Source: Uranotaenia lowii (Eukaryota; Arthropoda; Insecta; Diptera; Culicidae). Taken from it: DNA of 64,000 nt. Shown piece by piece: positions 39,068 through 49,333 of this stretch. The notes under the pieces were generated by a model. It had not been told where the DNA came from, searched no databases, and was given only the letters and a program-made list of their open reading frames with translations. The stretch is taken from contig NC_073691.1 of the NCBI RefSeq assembly GCF_029784155.1, forward strand, positions 20,426,006 through 20,490,005, given 5' to 3'. The translations under genes were made by a program, and so were the position numbers. How positions within the stretch are numbered: position 1 is the first letter of the stretch; each line of letters starts with the position of its first letter.

Positions 39068-39642
39068 TCATTCCCAAAATCGTGCAACCTGCTCTTGGAT
39101 ATCTGACATAGAACACAGCTGCACCGATTGGTCGGAAACAGTAACTCGGGATTCTTGGGCTCGACCAGAAATTATCCACCCAAAAACTGTGTTCTGCATC
39201 GTGGGTCCGTTTTCGCTGATTTTGTGCTGACCGGGTTGGATGAGATCTAGGAAATATTCAGCCCCGATCAACATGTCGATCTCTGCTTTTTTGGTAGAAC
39301 GAAGGACATGCCAGAACCAGATACTTCGGTATCTGCCAGTTTTCAACGGCGAATCACTGAGACGGTAACTTTATCGTAAGACTTGGAAAAACGTTGAAAT
39401 ATTTCGTTGAATTCCGAAATGTGGAGCATGCGTGTACCGATGCATGCTCTGACGGCTTTCTTGGAACTGCATCCAGATCCACCAATTCCAAAAAGGTTCA
39501 AATTACCGGAATACTCTTGTAGGCGAAGTTTGCGAATCAGACGAGACGTAACGAAACAATTCTGAGAGCAGGAATCTAATAATGCTCTGGCTAGCACGCT
39601 GTGGCCAGTGGTATCGAAAACTCGAACCAGGGCGGTTGACAA
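39068..39642 (-). pseudogene. BEL/Pao retrotransposon: protease region
   Basis: Two overlapping minus-strand frames cover the aspartic protease and its C-terminal extension. The first contains ARALLDSCSQNCFVT, aligning with the D-S/T-G active-site loop but with Cys where Gly is expected. The second contains IDMLIGAEYFLDLIQPGQ and NTVFGWIISG, characteristic of BEL/Pao polyproteins downstream of the protease. A frame change near 39345 separates them. The protease is degraded. Confidence 0.8.
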
Positions 39643-41204
39643 GAGAATCTGGTGTGATGTGAATAGAGGAAGTGCAATGGTAAAGGATGGTGTGTTAGGG
39701 TCTGTGGCATGCAGTGGGTGTGGGTTATGCGAATTATCTTGACAACTGGGAATGCTGATGAAACTGTGGCTATTGGCTGGTAGGATTCGGTAGATGTGTT
39801 CGTTGTTGTTGGTGGATTAATGGCTGTTTGTTGATTTGACTGCGAAAACGTTGGACGATTGTCATGATGATAACAATTTGTCGATGTCGACTGATCGGAG
39901 GGTTTCGGTTTGGCACTGTTAGCTTCTTTTGCAGGATGCAGCAGCGTATGGTGCCTTCTTCCGCAATGACGACAGGATCCACGGGTGCAATTCCTTGCGA
40001 GATGACCACTGGAGGAGCAATTCATGCAAAGCCCATTTCTCTTGACCGCTTCATACCTCTGGGGAATGTTCATCTTCTGGATCTTTTTGCACAGAAAAAC
40101 GGAATGAAAACTTTCTGAACAAAAACTGCATCGACCGGAGGTTACAGCATGGTTTGCGCCAAATCGTTGTTTCTTACACTCCGGTTGGGTAAAAGAGGAT
40201 GAGCTTGTTGATTGCAATACCGCACAATGGTTTTTCAAAAAGTGTATCAAGTTTTCGTAAGTGGGGACTTCCTTTGAACACAGGTAAGTCTCCCACAGCT
40301 TCAAAATTGCGGAATCCAATCTGGAGCATATCATGTGGACAAGAATCGTGCTCCACCCGTCGACCTTTTCCCTTATCTTCGTCAGCATTTGAAGGTGCTT
40401 CTCAAATTCGGAGATCATCTGGTTTAAGCATTCAAAACTCTCTTTTTTATGCGATCGACTTCAAAAAGAGGTGGTGAGCTTTGACGATCAATTTATTGTT
40501 CTGATAACGATCCTCAAGCGCCTTCCAGGCGACCTCGTAGTTATCGCCGGAAAGATCAATCGACTCAACTTTTTGTAAAGCCTCGCCGGAAAGTGAAGAT
40601 CTTAAATAGGTAAACTTATCCATGCTGGTAAGTTTCTCGCTTTTGTGAATGAGGCTTTAGAAGGCACCACGGAAAAGTATCCAGTCACCCAATCTTCCCG
40701 TGAACGTAGGCAGACGGATTTCAGGTAGCTTAACCCGGGATTCTGGGCCCACCATGGCTGACGAAATGCTTGCGGCTGCTTGTAGTTACCATCTGCACGT
40801 AGGAAGCTCATGAGTGCACTTTTCGACCGACAATACTGCTCCTCTGCCTCGGCGAACACGATTTCATTTTGCTCCTGCCTTTTTTCAGCTGCACTTTGAA
40901 ACTCCGATCCTGCTTCTTCATCTTCGCCTTCTTCCGGCCCGTTCTGATCCTCCAGTAACAGCACAATTTTCGATCGCACTTCTACAAATTCTTCGTAAGC
41001 ACTTTCCAACAGTTGCAAACGAATTTCAATTTGGTCCTGATCACTACTCGTAAAGTTTTTCACAAACTGTGACACAGTTTTCAAAGATTTGCGTGCACGG
41101 CGCTCTTTCACAGAAAGTTCACGCAGACTCAAGTCTAAAATAACTTCACAATCTGTTCTGTTTTTTGTCATTTTTGTGTCATTTTTGTGTAGTTTTTGTG
41201 TCAT
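39591..41204 (-). pseudogene. BEL/Pao retrotransposon: gag region with zinc knuckles
   Basis: The minus strand from 41204 to about 40600 gives a charged, coiled-coil-like N-terminal gag (for example VEVRSKIVLLLEDQNG and an acidic EEGEDEE segment). The next 180 bp carry LRSSLSGEALQKVESIDLSG in another frame, typical of the BEL/Pao gag core. From 40418 to about 39700 come Cys-rich knuckles (CSFCSESFHSVFLC, CMNCSSSGHLARNC, CRHCGRRHHTLLH). At least two frame changes separate these parts. The first ~20 codons of the 41204 frame come from flanking satellite DNA, so the true gag start is lost. Confidence 0.8.
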
Positions 41205-41215
41205 TTTTGTTCATG
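41155..41215. repeat. Stub of the TTTTTGTGTCA/GTCATTTTT satellite
   Basis: About five degenerate 9- to 11-bp units of the same satellite and in the same orientation as 36181-37705 lie on the far side of the BEL/Pao remnant. The retroelement is thus embedded in, or was captured by, one satellite locus. Confidence 0.65.
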
Positions 41216-41589
41216 AAAGGTTAATGATTGTCCTTTCTAATGCATATAGTTTTGGTCTGATTTGTTTGCAACTTTTACAAATATTGACCAATGAAAACAT
41301 TCAATTTTAAAAATAAATCACCCAAAAAGTATCATTCAACTTTAAAATAGTGACTTAACACCTTCAATGCAGTTGTGTAGTTTTATAATTGTATAAACTA
41401 TCTCATAGAAAGTTGATATCAAAACTCGCTGCGAAAAAAGTTTGACGAATTTTTCCTTTTTTTGAGGATAGTTTTTGGAAAAAAATGAAAAAAAAACACT
41501 GTGCTTTGTAATGCAGAAGGGGTTTCAAATGTCAAGAAATATTATTAAACCCAAACCTAACTTCCCTCACCTGCCAGATATAGAAACAG

Positions 41590-42000
41590 AAAATCAAATT
41601 ATCTTGGTCCCATGAGTGGAACCACATACACGACAATACAGAGAGGTCAAAAATTCTACTGATACATGGAATGATCGGAAAACCGTCAGCGAGATACGCA
41701 TTTTAACCCGTCTTCGAATAGGTCATACCCGACTTATCCACGAGTACCTGATGGAAAAGGAAGATCCCCCTGTCTGTATTGCCTGTAAAATCCCGCTTAG
41801 TGTCAAACATATTATCCTGAACTGTCCGCAGTACCAACAAGCCCGAGTTGAAAGTGGGCTTGCAGATAACCTTCGACAGGTTCTTTCCAACTGTCCCACC
41901 GAAGAAAAGAAGATTTTGACCTTTCTCCAAAAAAGCAAATTAATAAGTCGCATTTAGACGAAAACAAAACAAAACCCAAAACAGAACAAAACACAACACA
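41590..42000 (+). pseudogene. Non-LTR retrotransposon 3' end (RNase H tail region, I/Jockey-like)
   Basis: The frame 41616-41957 contains TRLRIGHTRLIHEYLM, then CIACKIPLSVKHIILNCPQY, the conserved RIGHT..H and Cys/His region at the C-terminus of many insect non-LTR polyproteins (downstream of, or at the end of, RNase H). A natural stop at about 41955 is followed by an A/C-rich 3' untranslated stretch. No upstream reverse transcriptase is present, so this is a 5'-truncated insertion. The clade cannot be assigned further. Confidence 0.7.
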
Positions 42001-42084
42001 GAAACGGAGGAATGAGGATGAATAACTCGAGAGAGTTAAAATCCTAGAAAAAGAAAAAAAATGCCAGATAAAGTTTTTTTTACC

Positions 42085-42730
42085 TTATATGTAAGTTCTC
42101 GAGTTATGTCAAGACAATTTACTGGGAGCTCCAACCTTCTGTCATTTCTTTCCACTGGAGTTCCAAAACAAACTCCCATATCAAATTTGTTTCCATTTGG
42201 TTGTTAAGTTCTCGAATTACGCAAAAATAATGCTTAATAAATGTTTGAGCTACATAAATATTGTATGGACCCTCCTAGCTTCTTATCCTTCCATCTCAAT
42301 GGAAAAAGGGAGTGGTTTCGAATAGTCATCGATACTTTTCTCGATTACGAATACCTTCCCATGCCAAATTTGATTCTATTTGCTTGATAAATTCACGAGC
42401 TGCGCAAAAAAATATTAAGAGACCCCTCCGTTCTCATTCTTGTTTTCTCAATGGAATGAAGTAGGGATATCAAATAATCATAGAAACATTTTTGATACCC
42501 AAATATCCTCACCTGCCAAATTCGGTTCCATTAGTTCTTGAGTTATGCCAAAAGTCCATGGAAGCTCCCTTTTCTCTTTCGTATTTCTTCACTTGTAGGA
42601 GGGAGTGGTAACAAATAATCATAGAAACATTACACGTTCCCAAATGTCTCTCCATCCCAAAAATTGTTTCCATTTCTCTGATAAATGTTCGAGTTACAAG
42701 AAAAATTGTATCGAAACTGCAAGAATCCTG
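42085..42730. repeat. Degenerate tandem repeat, ~115-185 bp units
   Basis: A core of CCAAATTTG.TTCCATTTG followed by a GTTCTCGAGTTATGC-like block recurs near 42092, 42206, 42388, 42534 and 42680. The units are heavily diverged. There is no coding potential. Confidence 0.5.
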
Positions 42731-43830
42731 TTGTATTATTTATTGGTCCAGGGCCATTAAAGTGTATCTTCACTTGAATAGTAATAAATTAGTAATTGAA
42801 TAGTCAATTTAACAACCAATATCTCTGATCAATTTTCAATTTCCTAGTACCTTGCATGAATTGTAAAAAATCCTCCATGCAACAGTTGCCATACCGAAAA
42901 AAGCAATACCAATGACCGAACCAAACGACCGACCTTCCAGCCACAAAGCAAATAAATTAAAAAACATCATCTCCACACCCTCTGTCGCATCTCGTTTTCG
43001 AAATTGCCCTCCGGCCTAGGCGGCAACAATTTAGAAACTGAAGCCAAATTGCCGCCATCAAACGAAACCCGTAGTGATTTCAGTCCAGCCAGAATCCTAT
43101 CCCGGTAGCCTGCAGGAAGATACTCCGAAGGTACCTACAACACTTCTCGGTTCAACTATGGCCATTATCCTGTTCATAAAAGCTCCATTCCAATCCGGCG
43201 TAGAAGCTTCAAAGGCCAATCGGCAACAGGACTACGATATGAGAAAGCAAAAACCAAAAACCAGAAAAAAAGAAATACAAAGCGTAAAGTTAAAATTCAA
43301 GATCATAACTCCCGGATTTGGCTATTAATTTTCCTGCCGAGTGGAAAAGTATTGCGGCGGTAACATAACGCAGTATAAGAAGAGGGAAAAACGAACAGCT
43401 TCCGGTTGCTCCAGGCAGCAAACGGCATCATCATGGCGGGCGTATATTTATGGTCTCCCCGCCCACCAATTCAAAATGGTAGCCGTTAAACTTCCGGCGG
43501 CCGTTACTGAGGAGCAGATTCGATTTTTTTTTCTTGGGCCATTTTGCAAAACGGCCCTCCATCAACCGGCTTGGCTGACATTCACTTAATGGGCAACACG
43601 CGACGCATCTTCGTGGTGATGTGGTTTAGCATGTTGGTAAGGATTTTCATTATTTTTCGAGCTAAACAATGCATTTTTTATACGGAAGTGTCACTAAATT
43701 GCGTTCCGAAATGTGTTGCATAAATCTTGGCGTTTTTTTCTGGTCAGGAACAAATAAGATTTGTAGATTTTTTCGATGTCGGTTACGTTCCATTTAAAAA
43801 AAATGGATTTTAAAAAATGATAAAAATGAC
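42731..43830. other. Unique mixed-composition DNA; no gene recognised
   Basis: GC-richer unique sequence at about 42900-43640. Open frames 43074-43328 and 43341-43589 show no recognisable domain, and their composition does not change at their ends. It may be host intergenic sequence. Confidence 0.35.
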
Positions 43831-43839
43831 GAAAATGAT

Positions 43840-44705
43840 GGAATTGACAAAAATGGCACAAAAATGACACAAAAATGACAAAAAAATAACCAAAAAATGA
43901 CAAAAATGACAAAAATGACCAAATTAACAAAAATGACAAAAATGACAAAAATGACAAAAATGACAAAAATGACAAAAATGACAAAAATGACAAAAATGAC
44001 AAAAATGACAAAAATGACAAAAATGACAAAAATGACAAAAATGACAAAAATGACAAAAATGACAAAAATGACAAAAATGACAAAAATGACAAAAATGACA
44101 AAAATGACAAAAATGACAAAAATGACAAAAATGACAAAAATGACAAAAATGACAAAAATGACAAAAATGACAAAAATGACAAAAATGACAAAAATGACAA
44201 AAATGACAAAAATGACAAAAATGACAAAAATGACAAAAATGACAAAAATGACAAAAATGACAAAAATGACAAAAATGACAAAAATGACAAAAATGACAAA
44301 AATGACAAAAATGACAAAAATGACAAAAATGACAAAAATGACAAAAATGACAAAAATGACAAAAATGACAAAAATGACAAAAATGACAAAAATGACAAAA
44401 ATGACAAAAATGACAAAAATGACAAAAATGACAAAAATGACAAAAATGACAAAAATGACAAAAATGACAAAAATGACTAAATTGACAAAAATGACAAAAA
44501 TTACAAAAAATGACAAAAAATGACAAAAATGACAAAAATGACAAAAAATGACAAAAAATGACAAAAATGACAAAAATGACAAAAATGACAAAAATGACAA
44601 AAATGACAAAAATGACAAAAATGACAAAAATGACAAAAATGACAAAAATTACAAAAAATTACAAAAAATTACAAAAAATGACAAAAATGACTAAAATGAC
44701 AAAAA
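43840..44705. repeat. 9-bp satellite (ACAAAAATG)n, inverse of the 36-kb array
   Basis: About 65 near-perfect copies of ACAAAAATG (reverse complement CATTTTTGT, the same cycle as GTCATTTTT) between about 43920 and 44480 are followed by a slightly more variable stretch to 44705. The left flank has longer GACACAAAAATG units. The orientation is opposite to the array at 36181-37705. Confidence 0.9.
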
Positions 44706-45361
44706 TGCGATGAAAATGAGATAAGGTTCCATCTTTTCTGAAATTGTATTACCAACAGGATAATTTTTTTTTGGATCAAATATTATTCCAGAAAAAGTAG
44801 ATTTTACGGATTTCTACCTAGCCTAAACCTCATATTAAAAAGTGGTCATGAATTAAAAAAAACTGAAAAAAATTCCTTATTATTTTGACAAATTTTCAAC
44901 ATCTACAATTTAAACAACAAGTCAATTTTCTATACTACGGTTTTTCAAAATTCGAATGGTAACCATTTTTTTTTTTCAGATTGAACTAATAAATAAACCG
45001 TTTTGAATTGTAATTAAAATATTAAGGTAGTACATATATAGTGAAAAGCTTCAGTAATGTTTTTTTTTTCACTCCACAGAATCTATGTGCATCGTCAGTT
45101 GTTAGGTAAGTCACCATTTCAAACAATAATGTATCACAATTTGCTACATTTTCATAGGCTGTGTAAAAAACAAACTTGATCGGTACTCTATTTAGAAAAT
45201 GACAAGTGGCTCCAGAGAGTATTGCTGAAGATCTGTTTAAATATTTACCTCCCCAGGCAGTTAAGTATGACTAAAAAAACGAGCAAAAACCACTTGCTCT
45301 GGCAATTCACTGATCATAAATAATTGGTTTGATCTTGCAAGTAAAATATATCCAGTGAAAA
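44706..45361. other. Upstream intergenic region of the 5'-nucleotidase-like gene
   Basis: AT-rich sequence without coding frames. A TATA-like ATAAATAATT lies about 45 bp before the start codon at 45362, and TATATCC about 12 bp before it; neither has a convincing initiator. A GTGGCTCCAGAGAG block at 45188 is shared with the region near 16543. Confidence 0.35.
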
Positions 45362-46362
45362 ATGGCTCGGTTCGGAAGTCTCTGTGGAATATTTCTTTTT
45401 CAATTTTATTTTCACTTCAATTTTGAAGTTAGTGCGGAAAATTCTCAGCCAATACTTGGGCAAACCAAACTGATCTTAAGTCAGGAAAATTGCCTTTCTA
45501 ATGAGTGCACCTTGGGGGCCGTAGTTGCGGATGCGATGGCAGATCATGTAACTATAATAGAGTATAGAATTTTTTTTCTTAATTTTTATGATTCGAATTT
45601 CCAGTTTACTAACGACTCATTCCGGCCTTTGGCTATGGTGGATGGAAGCATTTTCAAAAAGTCGATTCCCAAAGGAGGTAATTTCGGACAAAGCAGAACG
45701 AGAACCTTTTTTCATAAAAGATTTTTCAGACATCAGAAAAAGTGACGTGGAAAGTGCAATTTCAACCGATTCCGTGATTAATTTAGTTCCTATAAAAAAA
45801 GAAACAATTGTACGCTTAGCCGAACAGTTTTACTCTAAAAACGATGTCCTTCAAGTCTCAGGATTGAAAATTGCGATTGATCCCACCAAAGCAGGAACCG
45901 AGCGTATTCTGACAGTTGATGTCACCAATCCATTAGACAAATCCTGGATTAAGATGGATCAGCAAAAAGTGTACTACGTGGCTGTACCTTCTCATCTGTC
46001 GGAGGATGTCAAACAAGCTTCTGGAGGAAATGAACCTACAAAATTGTACTTAAAAAATTATTCCAAAATTTTGAACTCACAAATTTTATTTTATTTTTTT
46101 TCAACTTTCAAGGACTGGACCTTCTATCAAAGCGGTTTTCGAGCAGTACGTCAGTAAGGTAAAAGTAATCGATGGATACAAAGCGGGTCGAGTTCTTATT
46201 TGTTCCGAGCTAGTTTTATGCAAAGCAATGCCAAATCTGGCAAAGCAGGTTAATCCACCTCAAGTGGTGATCCCACACAAGAGTGCTAAAAGTGTTGCCA
46301 AAACCACAACAACCCCCAACCTTGACAACATTCTAAAATCTGCTGATGCCACTGCGTTGTAA
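45362..46362 (+). CDS. Secreted 5'-nucleotidase/apyrase-family protein, C-terminal domain only
   Basis: Four exons are supported by splice sites and by frame: 45362-45547, 45605-45677, 45730-46045 and 46113-46362, with introns of 57, 52 and 67 bp, all GT...AG. The product is 274 residues. A signal peptide is evident (residues about 1-25, FGSLCGIFLFQFYFHF). The rest follows the C-terminal domain of 5'-nucleotidases in order: CTLGAVVADAM (family LGNL.ADAM), MVDGSIFKKSIPKG, VLQVSGLKIAIDP, KVYYVAVPSHL and IKAVFEQYVSKVKVI..GRV. The N-terminal metallophosphatase domain with the metal-binding catalytic residues is absent; family members are normally about 550 residues. Nucleotide-binding motifs are also altered: the Gly-rich NGGGIR is VDGSIF, and GGDGF is not conserved. 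Hydrolysis is therefore unlikely; a binding or structural role is inference. Intron 1 is in frame without a stop, so retention would also be tolerated. The open, spliced frame argues against a pseudogene. Confidence 0.8.
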
Positions 46363-46456
46363 AACAAAATGTTTCGAAAGCCTTATAAGTGCCTGGTTTT
46401 AAAAAAAACCTTAAATGTGCTAAAGATGGAAATGGAATTTAAAATCCATGTTCTTA

Positions 46457-46462
46457 AATAAA
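46457..46462 (+). promoter_or_regulatory. Polyadenylation signal AATAAA
   Basis: AATAAA about 95 bp after the stop codon of the 5'-nucleotidase-like gene, at a suitable position for its 3' end. Confidence 0.6.
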
Positions 46463-47369
46463 CTTAATAGGGTGAACTTGGCACCGACTTTCTTTCCAGG
46501 GTTTTGAATCTCGAAAAATACAATTTCCAACGGTCACCATCATCTGTACCCAGAATTCAAAACAAAAAAGGGAAAATCACAAACATTTCTTGGATCCTGA
46601 AACTCTCATCGTTCTAAGGCGACCGTCAAAAACTAGATGGTCAGAAAATTTGGTCGTTAAATGTTAATTATACATATTTAAAGCTTCTTAATTTGTGTTA
46701 TTAATTTTTTTCCCCCAATACTATGTCTACGAATGACTTCGATGAACAATATCATAAGATAAGGTCTAGAACGATATTGCAAATGTGCAAACGAGTATTG
46801 TCGGAGTCTTTGGCAACTGACCTAAGGAATGTATCTATTGAGGTCGTGGGAAGGAATTTCGATTCAATCTTGAGTTTCGTTTGGTGTTGTTGCCAAGGTT
46901 CCATAGCATGTTGCTTGTTATTTAGGTTTTTTGATTTGATGAATAACTAAGCAGGGTTACGGGTTTAAAGCATTTTTTTAACAGTACGGGAACTCTATTG
47001 TCACTCTGATGAAAAAAGGCGATTATAGGGAATTGAATTAAAAAAAAAAAATAACTACGATGCGAAAAGCCACGCACAATATAATGGAAGCTCAAACTAG
47101 CGTATCCCTCGATTAACACCTGTCGATACCACGTGGTATTCACCAAGACTGATTGCATTCACGTGTTGCCAGATTATTAGAAATTATGAGTTATCCCTTT
47201 GAATTTTCGAGATGGAAATCAGACAGCGGCAAACTTTGAAGCTTTATTTATTACTTTGTAGGGAATCCTTTTTCAGTTCACAGCAAATTGACATGGAAAG
47301 TGTAAATTATACACCTTTGAATTCAACCTGAAACGATCGATTCTAAATCGTTTCCATGCGCTCTGAAGC
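46463..47369. other. Intergenic region with one weak open frame (46723-46950)
   Basis: A 75-codon frame from 46723 starts at an ATG in a pyrimidine-rich context and begins with a polar, codon-like stretch (MSTNDFDEQYHKIRSRTI). The C-terminal third is hydrophobic and Cys-rich. It matches nothing I recognise and has no promoter or poly(A) signal. It could be a decayed exon or chance. Confidence 0.2.
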
Positions 47370-47405
47370 GTATAAATCGCTGTTCTACAATTATTCCTCG
47401 ACCAG
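47370..47405 (+). promoter_or_regulatory. TATA box and initiator-like core promoter
   Basis: TATAAATC at about 47371-47378 is followed about 25-30 bp later by ACCAGTCTTC, which resembles the insect initiator. The distance and the position about 45 bp ahead of the start codon at 47448 fit a core promoter for the Cys-rich gene. Confidence 0.5.
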
Positions 47406-47447
47406 TCTTCAGAAGCGGTGTGCTACTTTCAACAAGTCCGTAGAACC

Positions 47448-48023
47448 ATGACTCCATCGGATTTGACACTGAGTCTATCTATTATTGTTTTTACTCTGAC
47501 CGTCAACCGATTTGGTGAGTAAATTTCCGAAATAACCTTTCAAATTAAGCACAAAACATTTCACAGTCGTAAATTTTTTTAAGCTCACGGAACCGACGAA
47601 TTTCAATGCTACCGAGGTGGAGAGGATAATAACGGTGACAGACAATTAAGTCCATTCAGTTGCACCGTCGAGGATGTGCTGACGATTCATGGCTATCTCA
47701 AGCCGTACAATGTCCGGCTTCAGCAGGAAGCCCCTCCGAATCCGGTCCAGTTCGAATGTTTTATCATAGGAATAAATATCAGCGCGGGATCCACGATTAT
47801 ATGGGGCTGTACGTTTGCGCGCTATGAATTCTGTAAAGGATTTCCTACGCAAGTTCATTGTCGAACGTGTTCCACCGATCTTTGCGAGCTGCCCCGGGAT
47901 GGAGGTCATGGAACACAGGATAACAATTCGGAAAATGTTGGAAAAAGGAACGCACCAGAACTGAGAAAATCAGTGTTCATAATATTGTTGGTGAGCACAG
48001 TTGTCATATTTTCAAGCTTTTAA
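47448..48023 (+). CDS. GPI-anchored cysteine-rich (Ly6/three-finger-like) protein
   Basis: Two exons, 47448-47514 and 47584-48023, are joined over a 69-bp GT...AG intron (GTGAGT donor; AAG acceptor) and give 168 residues. A hydrophobic signal peptide (about residues 6-20, LSLSIIVFTLTV) is followed by a mature domain beginning FQCYRGGEDN with eight cysteines, ending CRTCSTDLCE. This last motif resembles the C-terminal CC..DLCN hallmark of Ly6 proteins. A polar, Asn/Gly-rich linker and a final hydrophobic tail (SVFIILLVSTVVIFSSF) are as expected for GPI attachment. The cysteine number is below the usual ten, so the fold assignment is tentative. The ATG is chosen because it is the first in the transcript after the TATA/initiator and opens the signal peptide. 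Ly6-type proteins act at the outer face of the plasma membrane in binding or septate-junction roles; the specific function here is unknown. It is tandem to and co-oriented with the 5'-nucleotidase-like gene, but with its own promoter. Confidence 0.75.
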
Positions 48024-48075
48024 AGGAAGTTTAGAGAACATTTTCATGCTGGTTTATTTCATGTTTGACGACTAA

Positions 48076-48081
48076 AATAAA
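48076..48081 (+). promoter_or_regulatory. Polyadenylation signal AATAAA
   Basis: AATAAA about 53 bp after the stop codon of the Cys-rich gene. Confidence 0.6.
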
Positions 48082-48159
48082 AATGCCTATGCAAAACTGA
48101 ATTAGTTGAACATTATTTCTAAATAAAAAAAATTCTGAACTTCACAGCAAGCCACCTTC

Positions 48160-48970
48160 TAAATATGAGGCACGGGTTTTGAGCTTTGAGGTTTGAGTTT
48201 ATTGCCCCAGGTTGTCTTAGAGCACCTGTATCCGTGGTCCAAACAGCCAGTTTAGACCCAAGTTATGACCGAAGCAACAGCATCTTGAAATATGTTTTTT
48301 TTTTATCTCTCACCATGAGAGTCATGTACGGATTCTAAACAGCTTTGCCAGATTGCAAACCGCTCAAGTCCGTATGTTTGACGAACAGCGAAAAATGTAG
48401 ATATTGATTTTGGCAAAATGAAACTTGATGCCCTTTTTTTAATCCGCAGAATCCCGTTATTTTTTTTCGATAATTCGTAAAAAATCTGTAGGGAATGCTG
48501 CAAGTCCGTAGATTTTGAGCATCGATCCGTAGCTCCGTAGAAATGCTTCAAATCCGTAGATCTACGGAGAAATCCGTCGATCTGACAACGCTGATTCCAA
48601 ACGATGCTAAGCAATCGCTAGCACAACTGACCGTCCCAATCCGTTTTGGTATCCGAATCCTCCCGCTGCGCGTTCGAACTTGAAAGACGTTTTGTCCTTC
48701 ACGCTGTCGCGTGGCGGACGGGGTTAAGGGATCACCCCTAGCTATCACGCAGACCTAGGAAGCCCCGGCAGACCTAGACCAATGTATTAGGGCCGCCGCA
48801 TCCAACGGCGGGTCGGCGGCCACCTCGGATTTAAGAGCTTCGGCGGCTTTGTGCCGCCTCGGCCCCTTCATTCTCGTTGGGTGCGGCTTTGCCGCAAAAG
48901 AATAGTATTATGGGAACCCAATTTTTGTGGGAAAAATCTATTTGATTTTTTTTTGAATTTCAGTTTAGAT
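48160..48970. repeat. Repeat remnant with a GC-rich block (about 48590-48900)
   Basis: The GC-rich block (for example CGGCGGGTCGGCGGCCACC, then GGCGGCTTTGTGCCGCCTCG) departs sharply from the AT-rich surroundings and contains short complementary GCGGC/GCCGC stretches. No frame in it is recognisable. The upstream part repeats AAATCCGTAGATCTACGGA-like phrases (48480-48570). It looks like the end of a transposable element from another compositional class, but its identity is unknown. Confidence 0.35.
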
Positions 48971-48974
48971 AAAT

Positions 48975-49185
48975 ATATTAAATTTTCTGGGAAATAGCAA
49001 TTCTGGCGAAAAATTTACTGGGGAATGGTTCATTCTGGTAATTTTTTTTCCGGGAAATGGTTCATTCTGGGAAAAAAATCTGGTAAATGGTACATTCTGG
49101 TAAAAAAATTCTGGGGAAGTGGATTTCTGGTGATTGAAATTCTGGTGATTTTTCATTCTGGGCAATGGTTTTCGGGAAAATGGAG
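48975..49185. repeat. Degenerate short tandem repeat (ATTCTGGTAAA...)
   Basis: About seven units around ATTCTGGTAAAAAAATCTGG and GGAAATGGTTCATTCTGG with variable spacing of about 25-35 bp. There is no coding content. Confidence 0.6.
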
Positions 49186-49333
49186 TACAACCTTAGTTGA
49201 GTATTAAAAACAGCACATGATTGGTTTGTAAATAAACCGTTATTTGTCAAACAAATTAAGTATGTAAGCGCACACGCGATAGAATTCATGCAAAGATAAA
49301 ATGTGAGTGGTGCTTGAGATGCAATGTGTACAT

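Noticed and set aside
43694..44645. Open frames of 206-283 codons (FLS, VIF, HFC, MTK repeats)
   Set aside because: Same satellite artefact as the 36-kb array, in the opposite orientation.
45588..45760. Frameshift in the 5'-nucleotidase-like gene
   Set aside because: The apparent change of frame near 45677 is explained by a 52-bp GT...AG intron that restores the family-like frame exactly.
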